This document shows, piece after piece, positions 22,479-34,654 of a stretch of DNA of 64,000 bases. The stretch comes from Plantago major (lineage: Eukaryota; Streptophyta; Magnoliopsida; Lamiales; Plantaginaceae). Location: contig CM048839.1 of assembly GCA_026545765.1 (NCBI GenBank), forward strand, positions 91,664,914-91,728,913, given 5' to 3'. The translations under genes were made by a program, and so were the position numbers. Position 1 is the stretch's first letter. Every line of letters starts with the position of its first letter. Below the pieces are notes generated by a model that ran no database searches, had not been told where the DNA came from, and saw only the letters and a list, made by a program, of their open reading frames with translations.

Positions 22479-22898
22479 AAAATAGAAGTAAAACCAAGTC
22501 TATCTCTTTCTAGACCAATCATTTCCTCTTCCAATCCTTCAATCACAATCACACTATCAAATAAATTTCAATTAAATTTAACAAGTCAAATAATTCTAAC
22601 AACCTTAGAAACATCGCATCTTACTTACATCAATCATTTATCTCTTACACAATCTACATAACAAACCTATAAAAACCTTGTATAAATTTTTAACTGTATA
22701 CCAACACAATTTTTTAAAACTCAATTACAATTAGTTACTATTCATATGTTAAAACCCGATCATTTTAGTTGCATACCAAACAATCACTAAAACGCTACCC
22801 TTTTTTCTTTATATTTTCTCTAAATTTGCGAGCTTCTTAAGATATCAAATAAAACTTACTATTATGAGCAAATCTCCTGAGAAACAGTAATTAGATAA

Positions 22899-23083
22899 GT
22901 TATTTAGAGACGGATCTATATTGTCAAGAAATTCATTTATAATATTTATTAAAATGTCTATAAATATTGGTGTTTTTTTTATACAGGCAAAATATACACT
23001 ATGTAAATATTATAGAAGTTTTAATTAATAATATTAATGTTTCTTTTGACAATATAGATCCAATTTAGATAAATTGTTTAAAG
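22899..23083. mobile_element. Foldback MITE remnant
   Basis: GGATCTATATTGTCAAGAAA (left, from about 22931) reappears inverted as GGATCTATATTGTCAAAAG at the right end near 23045-23063. The similarity extends outward on both sides and inward through AT-rich sequence. The whole stretch can fold into one long hairpin. Boundaries are approximate and no target duplication was established. Confidence 0.5.
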
Positions 23084-23650
23084 AGGAAGAGACTATGAAA
23101 TCTTATCCATGAATGACAAAAAAAAGTTGCAATTTACATTAGAAGAAGGAAAAAAAAAGTTGCAATCTAAATAATAAAAATAGAATCACCATTTCCCGTC
23201 AAGAGTTTAAAAAAAGGAGGGAAAATTGTAAATCGACCTAATCTTCTCAACAGAACCAACCAAAGATGAAATTGTAAAATGACCTAATAATTACAGGTGC
23301 GTTTTGCTCTCTCTCTCTCTCTCTAATACCCTTTTGTTACTCCCTGATATATTAGCAGTTGTAGTTTTAGATACTAGTATTTGTTAATGTTTGGAAATGG
23401 GATTTGGTAGTTTCACAATTTTCATCGGTGTTCTCAATCTTATGGAATTATGTATACAGAGACAATAAAGTTTACAAACAAACAAGGTCACTCATTATTG
23501 GTAGCTAGCTGCAGAGATTTCTTACTCTTTCGAATTGCTGTTCGTGAATAGTATATATGATGTTTTATTCAACTCATCTCTCTATATTCACTAATGCTTT
23601 TAGCTTTCTAACTGATTTTTCTTTCAACTCTGTCATTATGTACAGTAACC

Positions 23651-25729
23651 ATGGTAGAGATACTCGTAGAGGATGCACAAGTTTTCGATGACATGGTGGT
23701 CTGCCCTGAGTTCCTAGTAGTTGATTCGAAACAAGAGGGGGTACCACCAAGAGCGTATTGCACCCACTGTAAGGTCGCTTCGTTTGTTTCAATTTCACGC
23801 TTTGGCACTAGGAACTTGTTAGACCATCTCAAAGTATGCAATGCATATAAGGTGTCTCGGAAGAAAACTGATGATCAAGAACGACCATGTTTTGATCAAA
23901 TGCACTACAGGGAGTTGGTAGCTAAAGCAATCATTAGGCATGGTTATGCTTTTTCTTGGGTCGAACATGAGGGAAACATGGATATTCATGCATATCTGAA
24001 TAACCAGGTTCAAACTATTTGCAGAAATACGGCGAAAGATGATTGCTTAAGATTGCACGACATTTGAAAGCTAAACTGAAAGAAACCCTTCTTAATGTCC
24101 CTGGTCGCATTTGCTTGACATCTGATGTATGGACCTCTTGTCAAACATTTGGATATTTGTATTTGACCGCTCATTATGTGGATTCTAGTTGGAAACTCAA
24201 TAGTAAAGTGTTGAACTTTGTTCCTTTGGAATCGGGGCACACAGGGTATGACATGTATAGTCAAGTGTTAAAGCTACTTCGAGAGTGGGGAATTGAACAC
24301 AAAATCTTTTCAATCACATTAGATAATGCCTCCAGTAATGATAAAATGCAGGACTACTTGAGAGCTAATCTTAATCGTGAAAACTTACTAGTACAAAGAG
24401 GTGCATTTTTTCATCCGCTGTGCTGCTCATGTTCTGAACCTCATTGTTAAGGATGCTCTTCATATGATTGAGAAGTGTGTCACCAAGATAAAAGAAAGTG
24501 TTAAGTATGTGAATTGGTCAGAGGCAAGAAAGAAAGCCTTCAACACTAGTGTGAAAAACTCAAGCATTAATGAGACCAAGGGATTGTGGATTGATGTTCC
24601 TACTAGGTGGAACTCCACTTACTTCATGCTAGATAGTGCTCTCTTGTACCATGCTGCATTCGTCGACCTGAGCTATTCTAATTCTGGGTATAGGTACCTT
24701 CCAAGTGAAATAGAATGGGACATGGTTGAACAACTTTGAGATGTGTTGGAACCTTTTTGTGATATAACCGACTTGTTTTCTGGTCGTGATTATCCTATAG
24801 CGAATCTGTATTTTGAGAATGTTTGGAGGATTGTGATGCTCTTAAAGGAGCTGGGTAAAAGTGATGATTATGAATTAAATACTATGGCTAGAGCAATGAA
24901 GGAGAAATTTGATAAGAAACAGGTTTTGAAACACTGTTTGCTTTTGCTTTAGTTCAGATGGTCAAGACTACACCACTCTATTTGCTTTTGCTTTAATCCT
25001 TGATCCTCGTTATAAGAAACAGGTTTTGAAACACTGTTTTCAGAGGATGTACGATGATGATAGGGCAGCTGTTATGAAGTTTAATGATGTTCTATACAAG
25101 CTAGAGAAGTTGTTTGAAGAGTATGCTCCACCGGAAAGAAACATACCTGATGCATCAACAACTGCATCAGCTTCTAAATCCACAACCAACAAGTCAATAA
25201 CAACAAAGTGGAGCAAACGCAAGCGCAAGTTTGAATTTATTGTAAGTTTCTAATATTCTGCTTCATAAATTGAACTATTTTACTACTTTACTTTATGTTT
25301 CTGTTTTTATTTGAAGTTTCTATTTGCTGCAAGTTTCTATTGTTTTACTTTTTACATTAAATTATTTGTTTTGCTGTTGAACTTCATGATATTGTTATTG
25401 AACAGACGATCCATAAGGTTTCCAACAGAAGCAAACTGGATATGTACTTGGAAGAACCTATACTTGACCAAAATCAAGATACGCCATTTAATGTCCTCGA
25501 CTTCTGGAAAGAAAATGAGATAAAATATGGCAAACTCTCTCACTTAGCCAGGGACATTTTGACCGTGCCTCTCACAACCGTAGCTTCTGAATCAACATTT
25601 AGTATTGGAGGTAGGATTTTGAACAAGTGGCGATCGTCTATCCTTCCAGAACATATGGAGGTTTTGATTACTTCCCGGAGTTGGCTCCATGGCTATGCTG
25701 GTATGTCATGTTTGCATTTAGCCTTGTAA
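23651..25729 (+). pseudogene. hAT transposase (zf-BED / RICESLEEPER type), decayed
   Basis: The domains occur in the normal order. A BED zinc finger lies at 23745-23840 (CTHC with a distal HLKVC). The hAT core follows, with CLTSDVWTS near 24115 and LDNASSND near 24320. The TRWNSTYFML block is near 24605. Then come LALILDPRYKK near 24985 and the C-terminal dimerisation domain with LARDILTVPLTTVASESTFS near 25545. The frame is broken near 24060 and again near 24400-24420. It has an in-frame TGA at 24738-24740 and a scrambled local duplication at 24915-25050. A GT-AG intron-like gap lies at about 25240-25405. I did not find terminal inverted repeats or an 8-bp duplication. It is a transposon relic and not a domesticated gene. 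Confidence 0.9.
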
Positions 25730-26960
25730 CTTACTTTTCTAATTCTCTGTAAGTGTATAGGTCTGTTTTCTTGGTTCACCTTATGAACTGTTTATTCTAT
25801 TCCTTTGTAACAGTGGATGAAGCAGAAAACTTTGGTTCTGAGGTGTATTGGAACATATGATCTGATGCTCCATGCTCCGTACAAGCTGCGAGTGAAGATG
25901 ACATAATTGTAGCTGATTAGTAATTGTTGCTTTGGTCATTTAGAGCAGGTTTCTTTTGTTAGGCAAAACTTTTGAAATTCAAGATGCTTGTATAAGTTTT
26001 CGGTGTACTGGTTGGGTTTGTTTGAATCACGTTGGCTCAAGGTTGGAGAATGGTTATGATTGAACTAGATTTGTATCTCCGCTGTTAATCAATTTAGTCG
26101 TTCTTCATCAGATATTTATGTAGTTAGTTCTATTCTGATTCTCCATGACATTAGACTTCTTGTTGGTTCTTTTTCTTCATTTAAGGTACATTACATCAGC
26201 CGTTATCAGAATACGCTGGCGCATGTTCAAGCTTGAGGTGTTACTGCTTATTTTTCAAGAATACTTTACTAATGGTAGTTTGTGTCTTGTTGCAGATTGG
26301 TCTGAGGAATGGGAACTGTATTTACAGAAGAAAATGGTACTTTAGGAGGTATTTATGAGATTATATTAGCCATTAGTCCTAAATCTAATAATTCCCAACC
26401 TTTCCCAACAGAGTGAAAAAATTCAGTACATAGATCAGGATGCATTTCTTATAACAGATCAATCAACAACAGATTAGAAAATCTAAAATCAGAAGCAAAT
26501 ACAGTAAACCGAACCAATCTTCTTCCCATCATAACAGATCACTCATGAATGTTGAATTGTCCTTCAGATCTGCAGATTTGAATCAGGTGCTTGTAATTGA
26601 TCAATACTATGTTAGAATATCAGTATTTTTGCATTCAACTTTGAGGTTGTGTAAATTCAGTAATATACAAAATCACAAATAAATAGAAGAATGATTTTGT
26701 TCCACATTCATATACTATTGCAGCAATCTATCTTTCCCCCAATTCATTATCCAGATGCCTATTCTATTCTCAGGTCGACTTCGTACCAACCTGAACACAG
26801 GTCACCGTTAGATGATCAACAGGTACGATCTCACAAATTATATTATCATAATTATATTTTAATTATTAAATATGAATGTACAATTATACCCCTATTCAAA
26901 TTTAACTATTACTAATAATTAAATTTTCATTTATATTTAAACTTCCAAATATACCCTTTT
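25730..26960. other. Intergenic, probably including decayed hAT 3' sequence
   Basis: No gene or clear element end is recognisable. The last 200 bases are very AT-rich and may form the left terminus of the MULE-like region that follows. Confidence 0.35.
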
Positions 26961-27924
26961 AGTAAACCCAACATCATATTTCCATCTGACTGCGTCTTCT
27001 TCTTCCCCCGTAAGCTGCGTCTTCTTCTTCACGTTTGCTGCGTCTTCTTCTTCCTCTCTGCTGCTTGTTCTCCTCCGACATCTCTATCGGCGCCGCTTCT
27101 TTACTTCGTGTTCCTCGGCACGTCGCGCTCTCAAAGGTAAGAGATTTCACTCGTCTCTTTTTCAAATTTTGATTTCGTTTTAGTTTCCAACTCTTTGAAA
27201 AATTTAGAGTATCTCGAGCAGAATTGATGTCTGAAATATATATGTCTTGGTCTTACTTGAATCGATTACGTCTTTAGGCTCTGCAAGTATTGAAAAATTT
27301 TCTCCAATTTTAACATCCAAGAACCCTAAAAAATTTCCCTAATTAATGATGGTGTGCATATAAATTTGAATTTGGTGGATCATGGATAAAAGTTTTTGGA
27401 AAGAAATCTCCATCTTGAATTAAACATAGGCCTCCCAACCATGATACCAGGCGTGACTGCTCTGGTTGTTGGCATGGTTGAGTTAGAGAAGGTACCTAGT
27501 TTCACACTTGGTCTTTGTATTCTACTCGGTAATTAGCTTAGGGAGATTAGTAAAGAATAGGTAGCTCAGTTTTCGTGAATCAATGTTGCTGAATTTATTA
27601 TGCTCCAGATGATGCTACTGCATCAGTCCTGATTGAGATGCGTTAGCGGTAATGACGGGTTCCAAAGTCTCTGGTCCATGACTGTTTTGGCTTTTGGCAT
27701 GGGTTTTTGTTTCTGACTATTGCTAAATGATAGTGTGCATATAAATTCCATTTCTGAATTTATGGATGGACTTTTCCATGACTATGATTCAAAGCACCAG
27801 GGGTCTCTTTAATATTATTTCTTTCTAGGCGTTGTTGCTTCTTTAAGCTATTGTTGTATTCAACTATCGACACTAATCAGTTAACTTTTTTTTTTTTTTT
27901 TTTTAATTCTGGTCATTTGTGTCG

Positions 27925-28266
27925 ATGGCACCTAAACGAAAGCATGCTCCTGCATCAACTAAGCAAGCAATCAATACAAAGAAACACCCAACAACCAATG
28001 AGTTGACGTTGGTGTACGCGAAACGAAGGCACCTGCTGGGTAACAGGACTGTATGGCCTGAAAGGGGTGTCACTGTAGAACCAAACAGCTACCCCTTTCT
28101 GGATGAAGCTTGTAAGATGCGCAATTGGGGTAAACTCTTTGCTACTCCAAAGGAGTACCATCGGAAGACCGTGATAGACTTCTACGTTGCACTCCCGGAT
28201 ATCTCAGATGCCGACATAGTTAGAGTAGGAGGGTCTCGAGTCAAATTTAGTGGAGAAGTCATATGA
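27925..28266 (+). pseudogene. Fragment of a plant-transposon-associated protein (PF20167-like N-terminus)
   Basis: From the ATG at 27925 the frame encodes 113 aa. It contains PERGVTVEPNSYPFLDE, then RNWGKLFATPKEYHRKTVIDFYVALPD, then VRVGGSRVKFSGEVI. This order resembles the N-terminal part of the putative plant transposon protein domain: a PERG start, a W...f..P....v..FYa.l motif, then a VRG..V.FS motif. After the stop, a shifted frame continues the expected pattern (YDFFGLPSFRLK), so a one-base frameshift truncates it. A CT-rich exon-like leader with a GT donor (about 26990-27136) lies upstream. The family assignment is from memory of motif order and is moderate. Confidence 0.5.
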
Positions 28267-28379
28267 CTTCTTCGGATTGCCCAGTTTTAGGCTTAAAACT
28301 TCTGATGATTCCGAACTTCCGATATTGATGAATATCATAGCAGTGATAGGAAAGCGATTGATTCGGATTGAACGCACTT

Positions 28380-28619
28380 GTCGGCTATTTGTAGTTGGAA
28401 TTTATGTTGTCTTATTTTGGTGAATTCAATGATAGGATGGAATTGTAATGTAACTTCGGTTATCCATTCTTGATTTTTGTCGGCTATTTGTAGTTGGAAT
28501 TTATGCCGTCTTATTTTGGTGAATTCGATGATAGGATGGAATTGTAATGCAACTTTGGTTATCCATTCTTGAGTTTTGTCGGCTATTTGTAGTTGGAATT
28601 TACGCTGTCTTATTTTCTA
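28380..28619. repeat. Tandem repeat of about 102 bp (2.4 copies)
   Basis: TGTCGGCTATTTGTAGTTGG recurs at about 28378, 28478 and 28577. Each time it is followed by AATTTATG(T/C)(T/C)GTCTTATTTT and GATAGGATGGAATTGTAATG. The third copy is truncated at TTTTCTAG. It directly follows the decayed ORF. Confidence 0.85.
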
Positions 28620-28985
28620 GCACGGCATATGATTTATTGCCAGGGCATTAGAATGAATATATTGCATAGGTCAGAATCCAATACTTTAGTGTTCATGTTG
28701 CCGCACGGTATCTTATTGATTGCCACAGCAGTAGGCATTAATAGACTCACTGGATACCAGATGTCGTGCGACAATCGGTTTATTGCCAGATCATTGGAGT
28801 ATATTAGCATTTGAGTTGCCACACGGCGCCTGATCTATTGCCACATCGGTAGAGGGACATGTCCACTGCCAACCAGATTTCTGCATGTTATATGGGTTAT
28901 TGCAAGAGCATTAGAATAACAAGTATCTTAGTATTTGATTTGCCGCACGACATCTGATTTATTGTCACAACAACAAATTCACAAA
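28620..28985. repeat. Degenerate TTGCC(G/A)CACGGC-type repeats
   Basis: Words such as TTGCCGCACGGTATCTTATTG, TTGCCACACGGCGCCTGATC and TTGCCGCACGACATCTGATT recur at roughly 60-120 bp intervals. Related words appear in inverted orientation at about 30435-30510 and 31220-31400 (for example GCAATAAATCAGAAACCGTGC). I read these as internal inverted repeats of one element. Confidence 0.55.
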
Positions 28986-29232
28986 CTGTTCATCATCAAT
29001 GTCAAACAAGTCTTAAAACACTTGCCCAACACATTTCATTATTAGCAGGAAAGATTGAAAAAATTATATGTGTCCAAAATGTAAATGATATGAATATCAA
29101 ACAAATTTCAAAGTGCAAAAAGATCCATGGCCTTTGTGTAAAAAATCTATGACAAATAGATTAAAGTAGATAAGTCTATAGCTAGTCTAATTGAAATTGT
29201 AATCTTGAATGTACTTGGTTCTTTCCATGATT

Positions 29233-29502
29233 CTAAATTTCTTCCAAAGGCTCCATGACAAGATCAATAGGAATTGTATCCCTCCCATTGTTAATGTATT
29301 CCTGCACGAAAGATCGTACAGTAACGATATCGTCAAGCGATATGATCTCACCACCAGAAACTGGTTGGCCTTTCAACTTCGGAACAAAACCCTCCTCATC
29401 GAGAAATGTTGACCGTTTTGCTTTGATCTCCCTGCAGAATCTGTATATGTACGGTGTTTTTAATGGAGTTGTGTTATATAACGTTCTTCTAGTTAGTACC
29501 AA
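29233..29502 (-). other. Uncharacterised 89-aa open frame within the MULE-like region
   Basis: The frame contains RFCREIKAKRSTFLDEEGFV and then PVSGGEIISLDDIVTVRSFV. Its composition is protein-like, unlike the surrounding AT-rich DNA, but I do not recognise a family. A resemblance to the C-terminal part of plant-transposon-associated proteins is possible and unproven. An overlapping plus-strand frame (29255-29563) has less plausible composition. Confidence 0.3.
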
Positions 29503-29602
29503 TTGGGCATGTTATTTCCAAGTATTAACATCTTTGGGCCTGTCGAGGCCCTATTTCTATTGATGGTCCAATTAGTCATTGTTACGCAAAGTTTAGGGTT
29601 TA

Positions 29603-30262
29603 GGGTTTAGATTACTTCAACGTTTTATTTTGTTAATAAGTAGGACAATTTTAGATTTTCAAACTATATCCATTAATTTTCCTTAAGAACTTACGCAAAA
29701 TACAAATTGAAACTAGAAAAAAAATTACGTTGGTTACGTTCATTGTCACTTTATCGAAAGCATGACTCGTCCTTACAGTAACGCTAAGTCTCAAAAGATC
29801 GACACGTCATGTAAATATCTTACCTTGCCTTATAATATTATAAATTTACTTCAACGTTTTATTTTGTTAATACGTAGGATAATTTTAGATTTTCAAACTA
29901 TATCCATTAATTTACCTTAAGTACTTACGCAAAATACAAATTGAAACTAGAAAATTTTTTTTACCTTAGTAGGATATGCATAATAAAGAAGAATGTACAT
30001 AAATTGGTTTTTCACTATTAGGCCGGATTCGACCCTCATCAGCCCGTGCCCGGACCCAAATTTTCAGTCCCGGTAATGGACCATGGGCCGGGCCTAGATC
30101 TTCGAAAAATGATGGGACCCGGACCGGGCCACTGAAAGCCCGAACACTCCCTGCCCTTACATTAATGCTAAGGCTAAAGAAAAAGACACGTCATGAAAAT
30201 ACGTTAGAGTGCATTTTAATATTATAAAATTTTGATTTAACGTTTTATCTTGATAAAATTTT
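29603..30262. repeat. Diverged direct repeat of about 240 bp (two to three copies)
   Basis: A block of about 120 bp starting with ACTTCAACGTTTTATTTTG at 29611 recurs at 29847 with few changes. The sequence between the copies (GACACGTCATG...TATAATATTATAAA) recurs again near 30190-30240, before a third, poorly preserved AACGTTTTATC. Total period is about 240 bp. Confidence 0.7.
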
Positions 30263-30676
30263 ATGGTCATGTTCATTTTCAAAATTAGTAGCTATTGGGC
30301 TATTGATTTGCATGTATTACATTTTATGGGCCCATCCAAGCCCAATTTTATATTGTTGATCCAGTCTATAGCAAGTCCATAACATATTTTACGTTTGGTT
30401 ATTTACTGATAACGTTACCGCAACAACGATGGTTACGTCGCACGGCAACAGACTAGCAGTGGATACTGTAATCAATTGTCGCGCTATCCAACCATGGTTG
30501 TTGTGGCAACGTTATCAGATTGGTACACTTACACACATCAATATGAAACATCCATAACAGAGGTAACAATGAAAATGAAGCATACTCCAACCAACAAAAT
30601 AGTATATTATTAAAAACTGTATCTAAGCATAACAAGTCCAATTTGTATTGGATATATAAATCGTTAGTCGTAAAGT

Positions 30677-31102
30677 TCAAAATTTGGCTTCGCATCCATC
30701 CAAGCCACGTGCCACACGAAATTTGACTTCGCATCCACATCTCTTGCTTTCTCTTGAATTGCGAACACGATGCTTTCCTTCGTCAACCACGTTCTGTCCA
30801 GCATAAACACATTCCCATTCTACATTCACTGTCTTGCGGGCTCGATCCTTCCTTCGATGGGTTCTCCTAATGTTAGATCCTCTTCGACGTCCATATTGAA
30901 CGTAAAATTGGTGTGCGTGCTTCCAATGAACAAAAACATACTTCTTAACATCATCATAAGTTTCCAAAGCAGTGTCCAATGATTCTCCATTCACATAACT
31001 TTGATACAATTTGTGCCCCCAATCGGATGGTAAATCTTCTAGATCAAACATCTCATCATCCGAACTCCCAATTCCATTTTTAGAAACATCGTGCCCATCC
31101 AT
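30677..31102 (-). pseudogene. FAR1-type zinc-finger protein fragment (MULE/FRS N-terminal domain)
   Basis: This 141-aa frame has an acidic N-terminus (SSDDEMFDLEDLPSDW). A segment follows that fits the FAR1 DNA-binding/WRKY-GCM1 zinc-finger pattern: DVKKYVFVHWKHAHQFYVQYG, then basic RRR-rich sequence, then a CVYAG and a CGCEVKF. FAR1-type domains occur in FHY3/FAR1 transcription factors and in the MULE transposases they descend from. The frame stops just after a small internal duplication (GCEVKF/GCEAKF), and no transposase core follows, so it is truncated. A probable upstream exon on the same strand (about 31673-31760) begins MEEFK and splices in frame before this ATG. Confidence 0.5.
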
Positions 31103-32677
31103 ATTATCTATAAATGATAAAATAACAGATAATTAATACGAGGGTCACATGTTCAATATTTAAATAGTAATAAAACTTTCTCTGATGTTTATTAAAGAGT
31201 GATGTGGCAATGAATCAAATGTCTTGGAGCAACAAAATTACATGACTAAATACATTCCATTCCGTTATAGGACAAAACAATAGTTTGCGCCACAATGCCG
31301 CGGCAATAAATCAGAAACCGTGCAGCAACAACTGAACAGAAAATATTCAAAGGTTTGTTGCTGTGCCGACTATTATATTGTCGTGTGGCAACCAAACGTA
31401 ATTAGCGTATGGAATAGACATCACTCAGATGATTCAACGACGTGAGAACAGAAAAAAGCCAACACAGATGGAGATGATTATGATTATTTCATATATCAAT
31501 ATCCAACATCACAACATCGAATTCAAGTGAGAACAACATCATAACATCGATTTGTGTTTGAGTTGAATTGAATAAATATCAGAAAACATCGATTCTAATA
31601 AACTTTCGATGTCAATTTGAAGAGACAAACTGTAGTAACAACGGATTGCTTGGAGAATATTTACAAACCTTTAAACTCCTCCATCAATTCAAGCAGGGTT
31701 CTTCAATGGGGAATTAGGGTTCTTCGCTAGACAATTAGGGTTCTCCGTGTTTTTCAAAAAGTATCTGCAATGAATTAACAGAAGAGAAACGTTTCCCCAC
31801 ATTTTAAACATTTTATTTAATAGGTTATTTATGTAATTTTACAATATTGAAATAATTTATTATATATACATATTTTAATAAATAATTATATCATTGAGGT
31901 TATTATAGTCAATATGTATATTTTTGGGAATTTTTAAATATTAAAAAAATAAATTATAAACCTTCGTACCTAAAATAATTGAAAATTTGACTTCGAACTG
32001 AAACGGACGGATCGGATTGAATTACATGCCACATGGCGAACATCTAGCATGATGGCTCACGCTTAAGACGTTTAATCGAGAATAGAAAAGCCCATCTAAC
32101 TTCCCACCTAAAAGTTTAAAGTGTAAATATCTTATAGCCTACTTTGAGAAATAAAAATAAATTTTAAGAGTCAATAGCATATATCAACAAATACAGTGAA
32201 AAGCAACATATTGAGAAATATATTTGAAATAAGGTTTAATTGACTGTATAATATTTTTCGATCATGTTTCTTCCCAATGCCAAAGAAATAAGACAAGAAC
32301 ATATATCACGAAATAATGTCAATGAAAAAAAAAAATTTCAAAACAAAGGTTTTAAAATGGTTAGCCCCGGTCGCATAAATGACTGACTAACTAGGTCATT
32401 TAAGTACTAGTTAAGTTTTACAATTTCTTATGTGTAAAATTTTGGAAAAGGTTTATACTATTTTATAGATGAATTGATGAAATGATGCAAACCAATCTCA
32501 CTGAGACCAAGAAGCATCACCAAAACCAATGTCCTATTTCATAATAAGATAGGCAAGTCAATAATCACTAAATCATGAAACCACGAGTACAACATTTCCT
32601 TACAAATACAGCATATATCCGCTCGTCTAGCTTTGGAACGTGACCCTATAAGTAAAAAGAAAAATAATAAAAATTAA

Positions 32678-32702
32678 TGCGGTGAACGTGGATCGAACAC
32701 GT

Positions 32703-32745
<43 letters not shown>

Positions 32746-32750
32746 CCCGC
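32678..32750 (-). tRNA. tRNA-Phe (GAA)
   Basis: The minus strand gives a 73-nt cloverleaf. The acceptor stem GCGGGGA pairs with TTCACCGC (with discriminator A). The A box is TAGCTCAGTTGG, the anticodon loop is ACTGAAGAT (anticodon GAA), and the B box is GTTCGATCC. No intron and no encoded CCA are present. A T5 run for polymerase III termination lies directly downstream on the minus strand (32669-32673). This is the normal plant nuclear tRNA-Phe, and nothing suggests a SINE or pseudogene. Confidence 0.97.
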
Positions 32751-33964
32751 TTACTGATTCCTGTTATTAGTTTTTATTTCATTACTCATTCATTTCGCCT
32801 CCAGTAAATTTTCTATGCGCTTAAAATGTTATTTTTATTTAAGTTTTGAGTTAAATTAAATCAACTACTTTATTCACCTCAATTAAGTTTGAGCGTCATT
32901 AAATTTCTTTAAAATTGGAGAGCAACTGTCTTCGTCTATAGTCTATACTTCAAGCAAATTGAAGTAGTTTGTAACTTTGTGTATATTTTTCAAGTATAAA
33001 AATAATTTATTTGTTTACTAGTTAAAATGCACCGCATAAAGTATGGTGTCAAGTGCGCTACAATGTCATGTGTGATTAAAGATATTTGTTATAAAAGCAA
33101 TTATAATAAGTTTCTGAAAAATGATATTATAAATTCTTTAAAATAGACGGACAATTATTAGGGTTATTAATATTTCTATACTGACTGGAAAGACTTAAAA
33201 TGTGCGCCACTAAAACATAAGTGGTTTTATTTAAAACATATATGATGAGTCAATCTTTTTTTTAAGTGACAAAGAGATTGTCTATCGTAAATGTTTGTCA
33301 ATAATTAAATTGTACTTCAACCGAAAATAAGATACATCTCTTTTCTAACTCCTTTGCAATTTGCGTATTTTATTAAGAGTTGTAATTTGTATCACGGTTT
33401 TTATTTACACGATACATTTTCTTAAAGGTTGCATTAGATCAAATATCTTGTGGTGCTCGTTGTCCCGTGTTACATTTGTCTGCATATCAACTAGTTTATT
33501 TGCTTCTAATGTCTGTTGCAGTCCATGTTCATGAAACATGTTTCCACAACTATAATAGTCTTTGTTTTTCGACAACTGATTCCAATATTTTTTTTTTGAT
33601 GATACAGAAGGGTAATCTATCCCAAAAGAACTACTAGAAATCATGAGTGGATATCATAACTAAATAGGACTTTAGTTGATGAATCTTCTTATCACGGATA
33701 ACTCACGTGTAGTCTAATCATAATTAGAATGAGACGTGTCACATTTTGGAAAGTAGTACACTTATTGGGACATGAAATGTGGAATAGAAGAAGGAAGTGA
33801 TGTTCTAAGAATGAAGTTATGAATTTGAATTTTATAAGGTTATTTAATTGGTTTTAATATTAATTAATTGATTTAAGGTTGTTAGATTAATTGGAAAAGT
33901 AGGGGAGTGGAGTGTGAGTTACAATTCTTTTTTTGGTGTGAATAATATATTATAAAGATTAAAG
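32751..33964. other. Intergenic AT-rich DNA
   Basis: No gene is recognisable. The stretch at 33826-33960 resembles the interior of the MITE at 58350-58743 (GGTTTTAATATTAATT..., TTTAAGGTTGTTA), so it is probably a fragment of that family. Confidence 0.4.
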
Positions 33965-33965
33965 A

Positions 33966-34335
33966 GTGTGTGTTTGCAAATGATTTTATTGGTGTTTTTT
34001 ATCTGCTTTTGCTAAAAGTTGATTAAAGTAGATTTTAAATAAAAGTCAGCAGTATTTTGGTATATTATTTAAAATGCAAATTAAAGTTGTAAAATCAAAA
34101 GCTTAAGTGTTTGAAAAAATTAACATAGTTAGTTAACTTTAATTTAAAAAAAAAAAAACCCACTCATGCTTAACGCAGGTAGAATCAACTATTGGATTAA
34201 TTTTCTGCCTCTGACAATTACCTAGTACTTCATTTTTTTAGAGAAGTTGTAATATAAAACATTAAAAAAAAACTATTTGCTCTACTTAAAAATCACAAAA
34301 TCACTTTTTTCTAAAGCATTTACAAACACACACTT
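33966..34335. mobile_element. MITE candidate with AGTGTGTGTTTG termini
   Basis: AGTGTGTGTTTGCAAATGAT at the left is matched, inverted, by AGTGTGTGTTTGTAAATGC at the right end (about 34316-34335). The interior is AT-rich and non-coding. TTA-containing flanks (TTAAAG on the left, TTAACA on the right) suggest a PIF/Harbinger-type target, but the duplication is not exact. Confidence 0.45.
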
Positions 34336-34654
34336 AACAGTTTATGTCAATACGCATAGGCAATACAGAAATAAGAGGTGATACCCAAAGCTTCCCATCT
34401 CCATCTTCATTGTACCCAAGCTTCGCGATATGGTCACCACAAGAATTCACCTTCAATCTATCTTCTTTATATCTCCAGTTCCCATGGATTGTGTAGCAAC
34501 ACCTTTGCATCGGTCGACCATGGGATTTGAAGTTCTTGCAGAAAGTTCCCCAAATCCAAGCTCCATGTTCATCATGCAATATATTTGAATTACTCAAAAA
34601 TGAAAATTTCTTCCTAATATTAAAAAGTTGGGCTCCTATTTTCAATCCATTCAA
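34334..34654 (-). other. Uncharacterised 106-aa open frame
   Basis: The frame is Cys- and Trp-containing (GAWIWGTFCKNFKSHGRPMQ, then KLGYNEDGDGKLWVSPLISV) and looks more protein-like than the surrounding DNA. I do not recognise a family. It abuts a MITE at its 3' end and has no recognisable promoter. It could be a decayed exon. Confidence 0.25.

Noticed and set aside
29589..29610. Telomere-like TTTAGGG repeats
   Set aside because: Only about three units are present, as commonly found interstitially; no array or chromosome-end context.
30010..30165. GC-rich GGGCCGGGCC-type block resembling hAT subterminal sequence
   Set aside because: No inverted terminal repeat, duplication or transposase could be linked to it.
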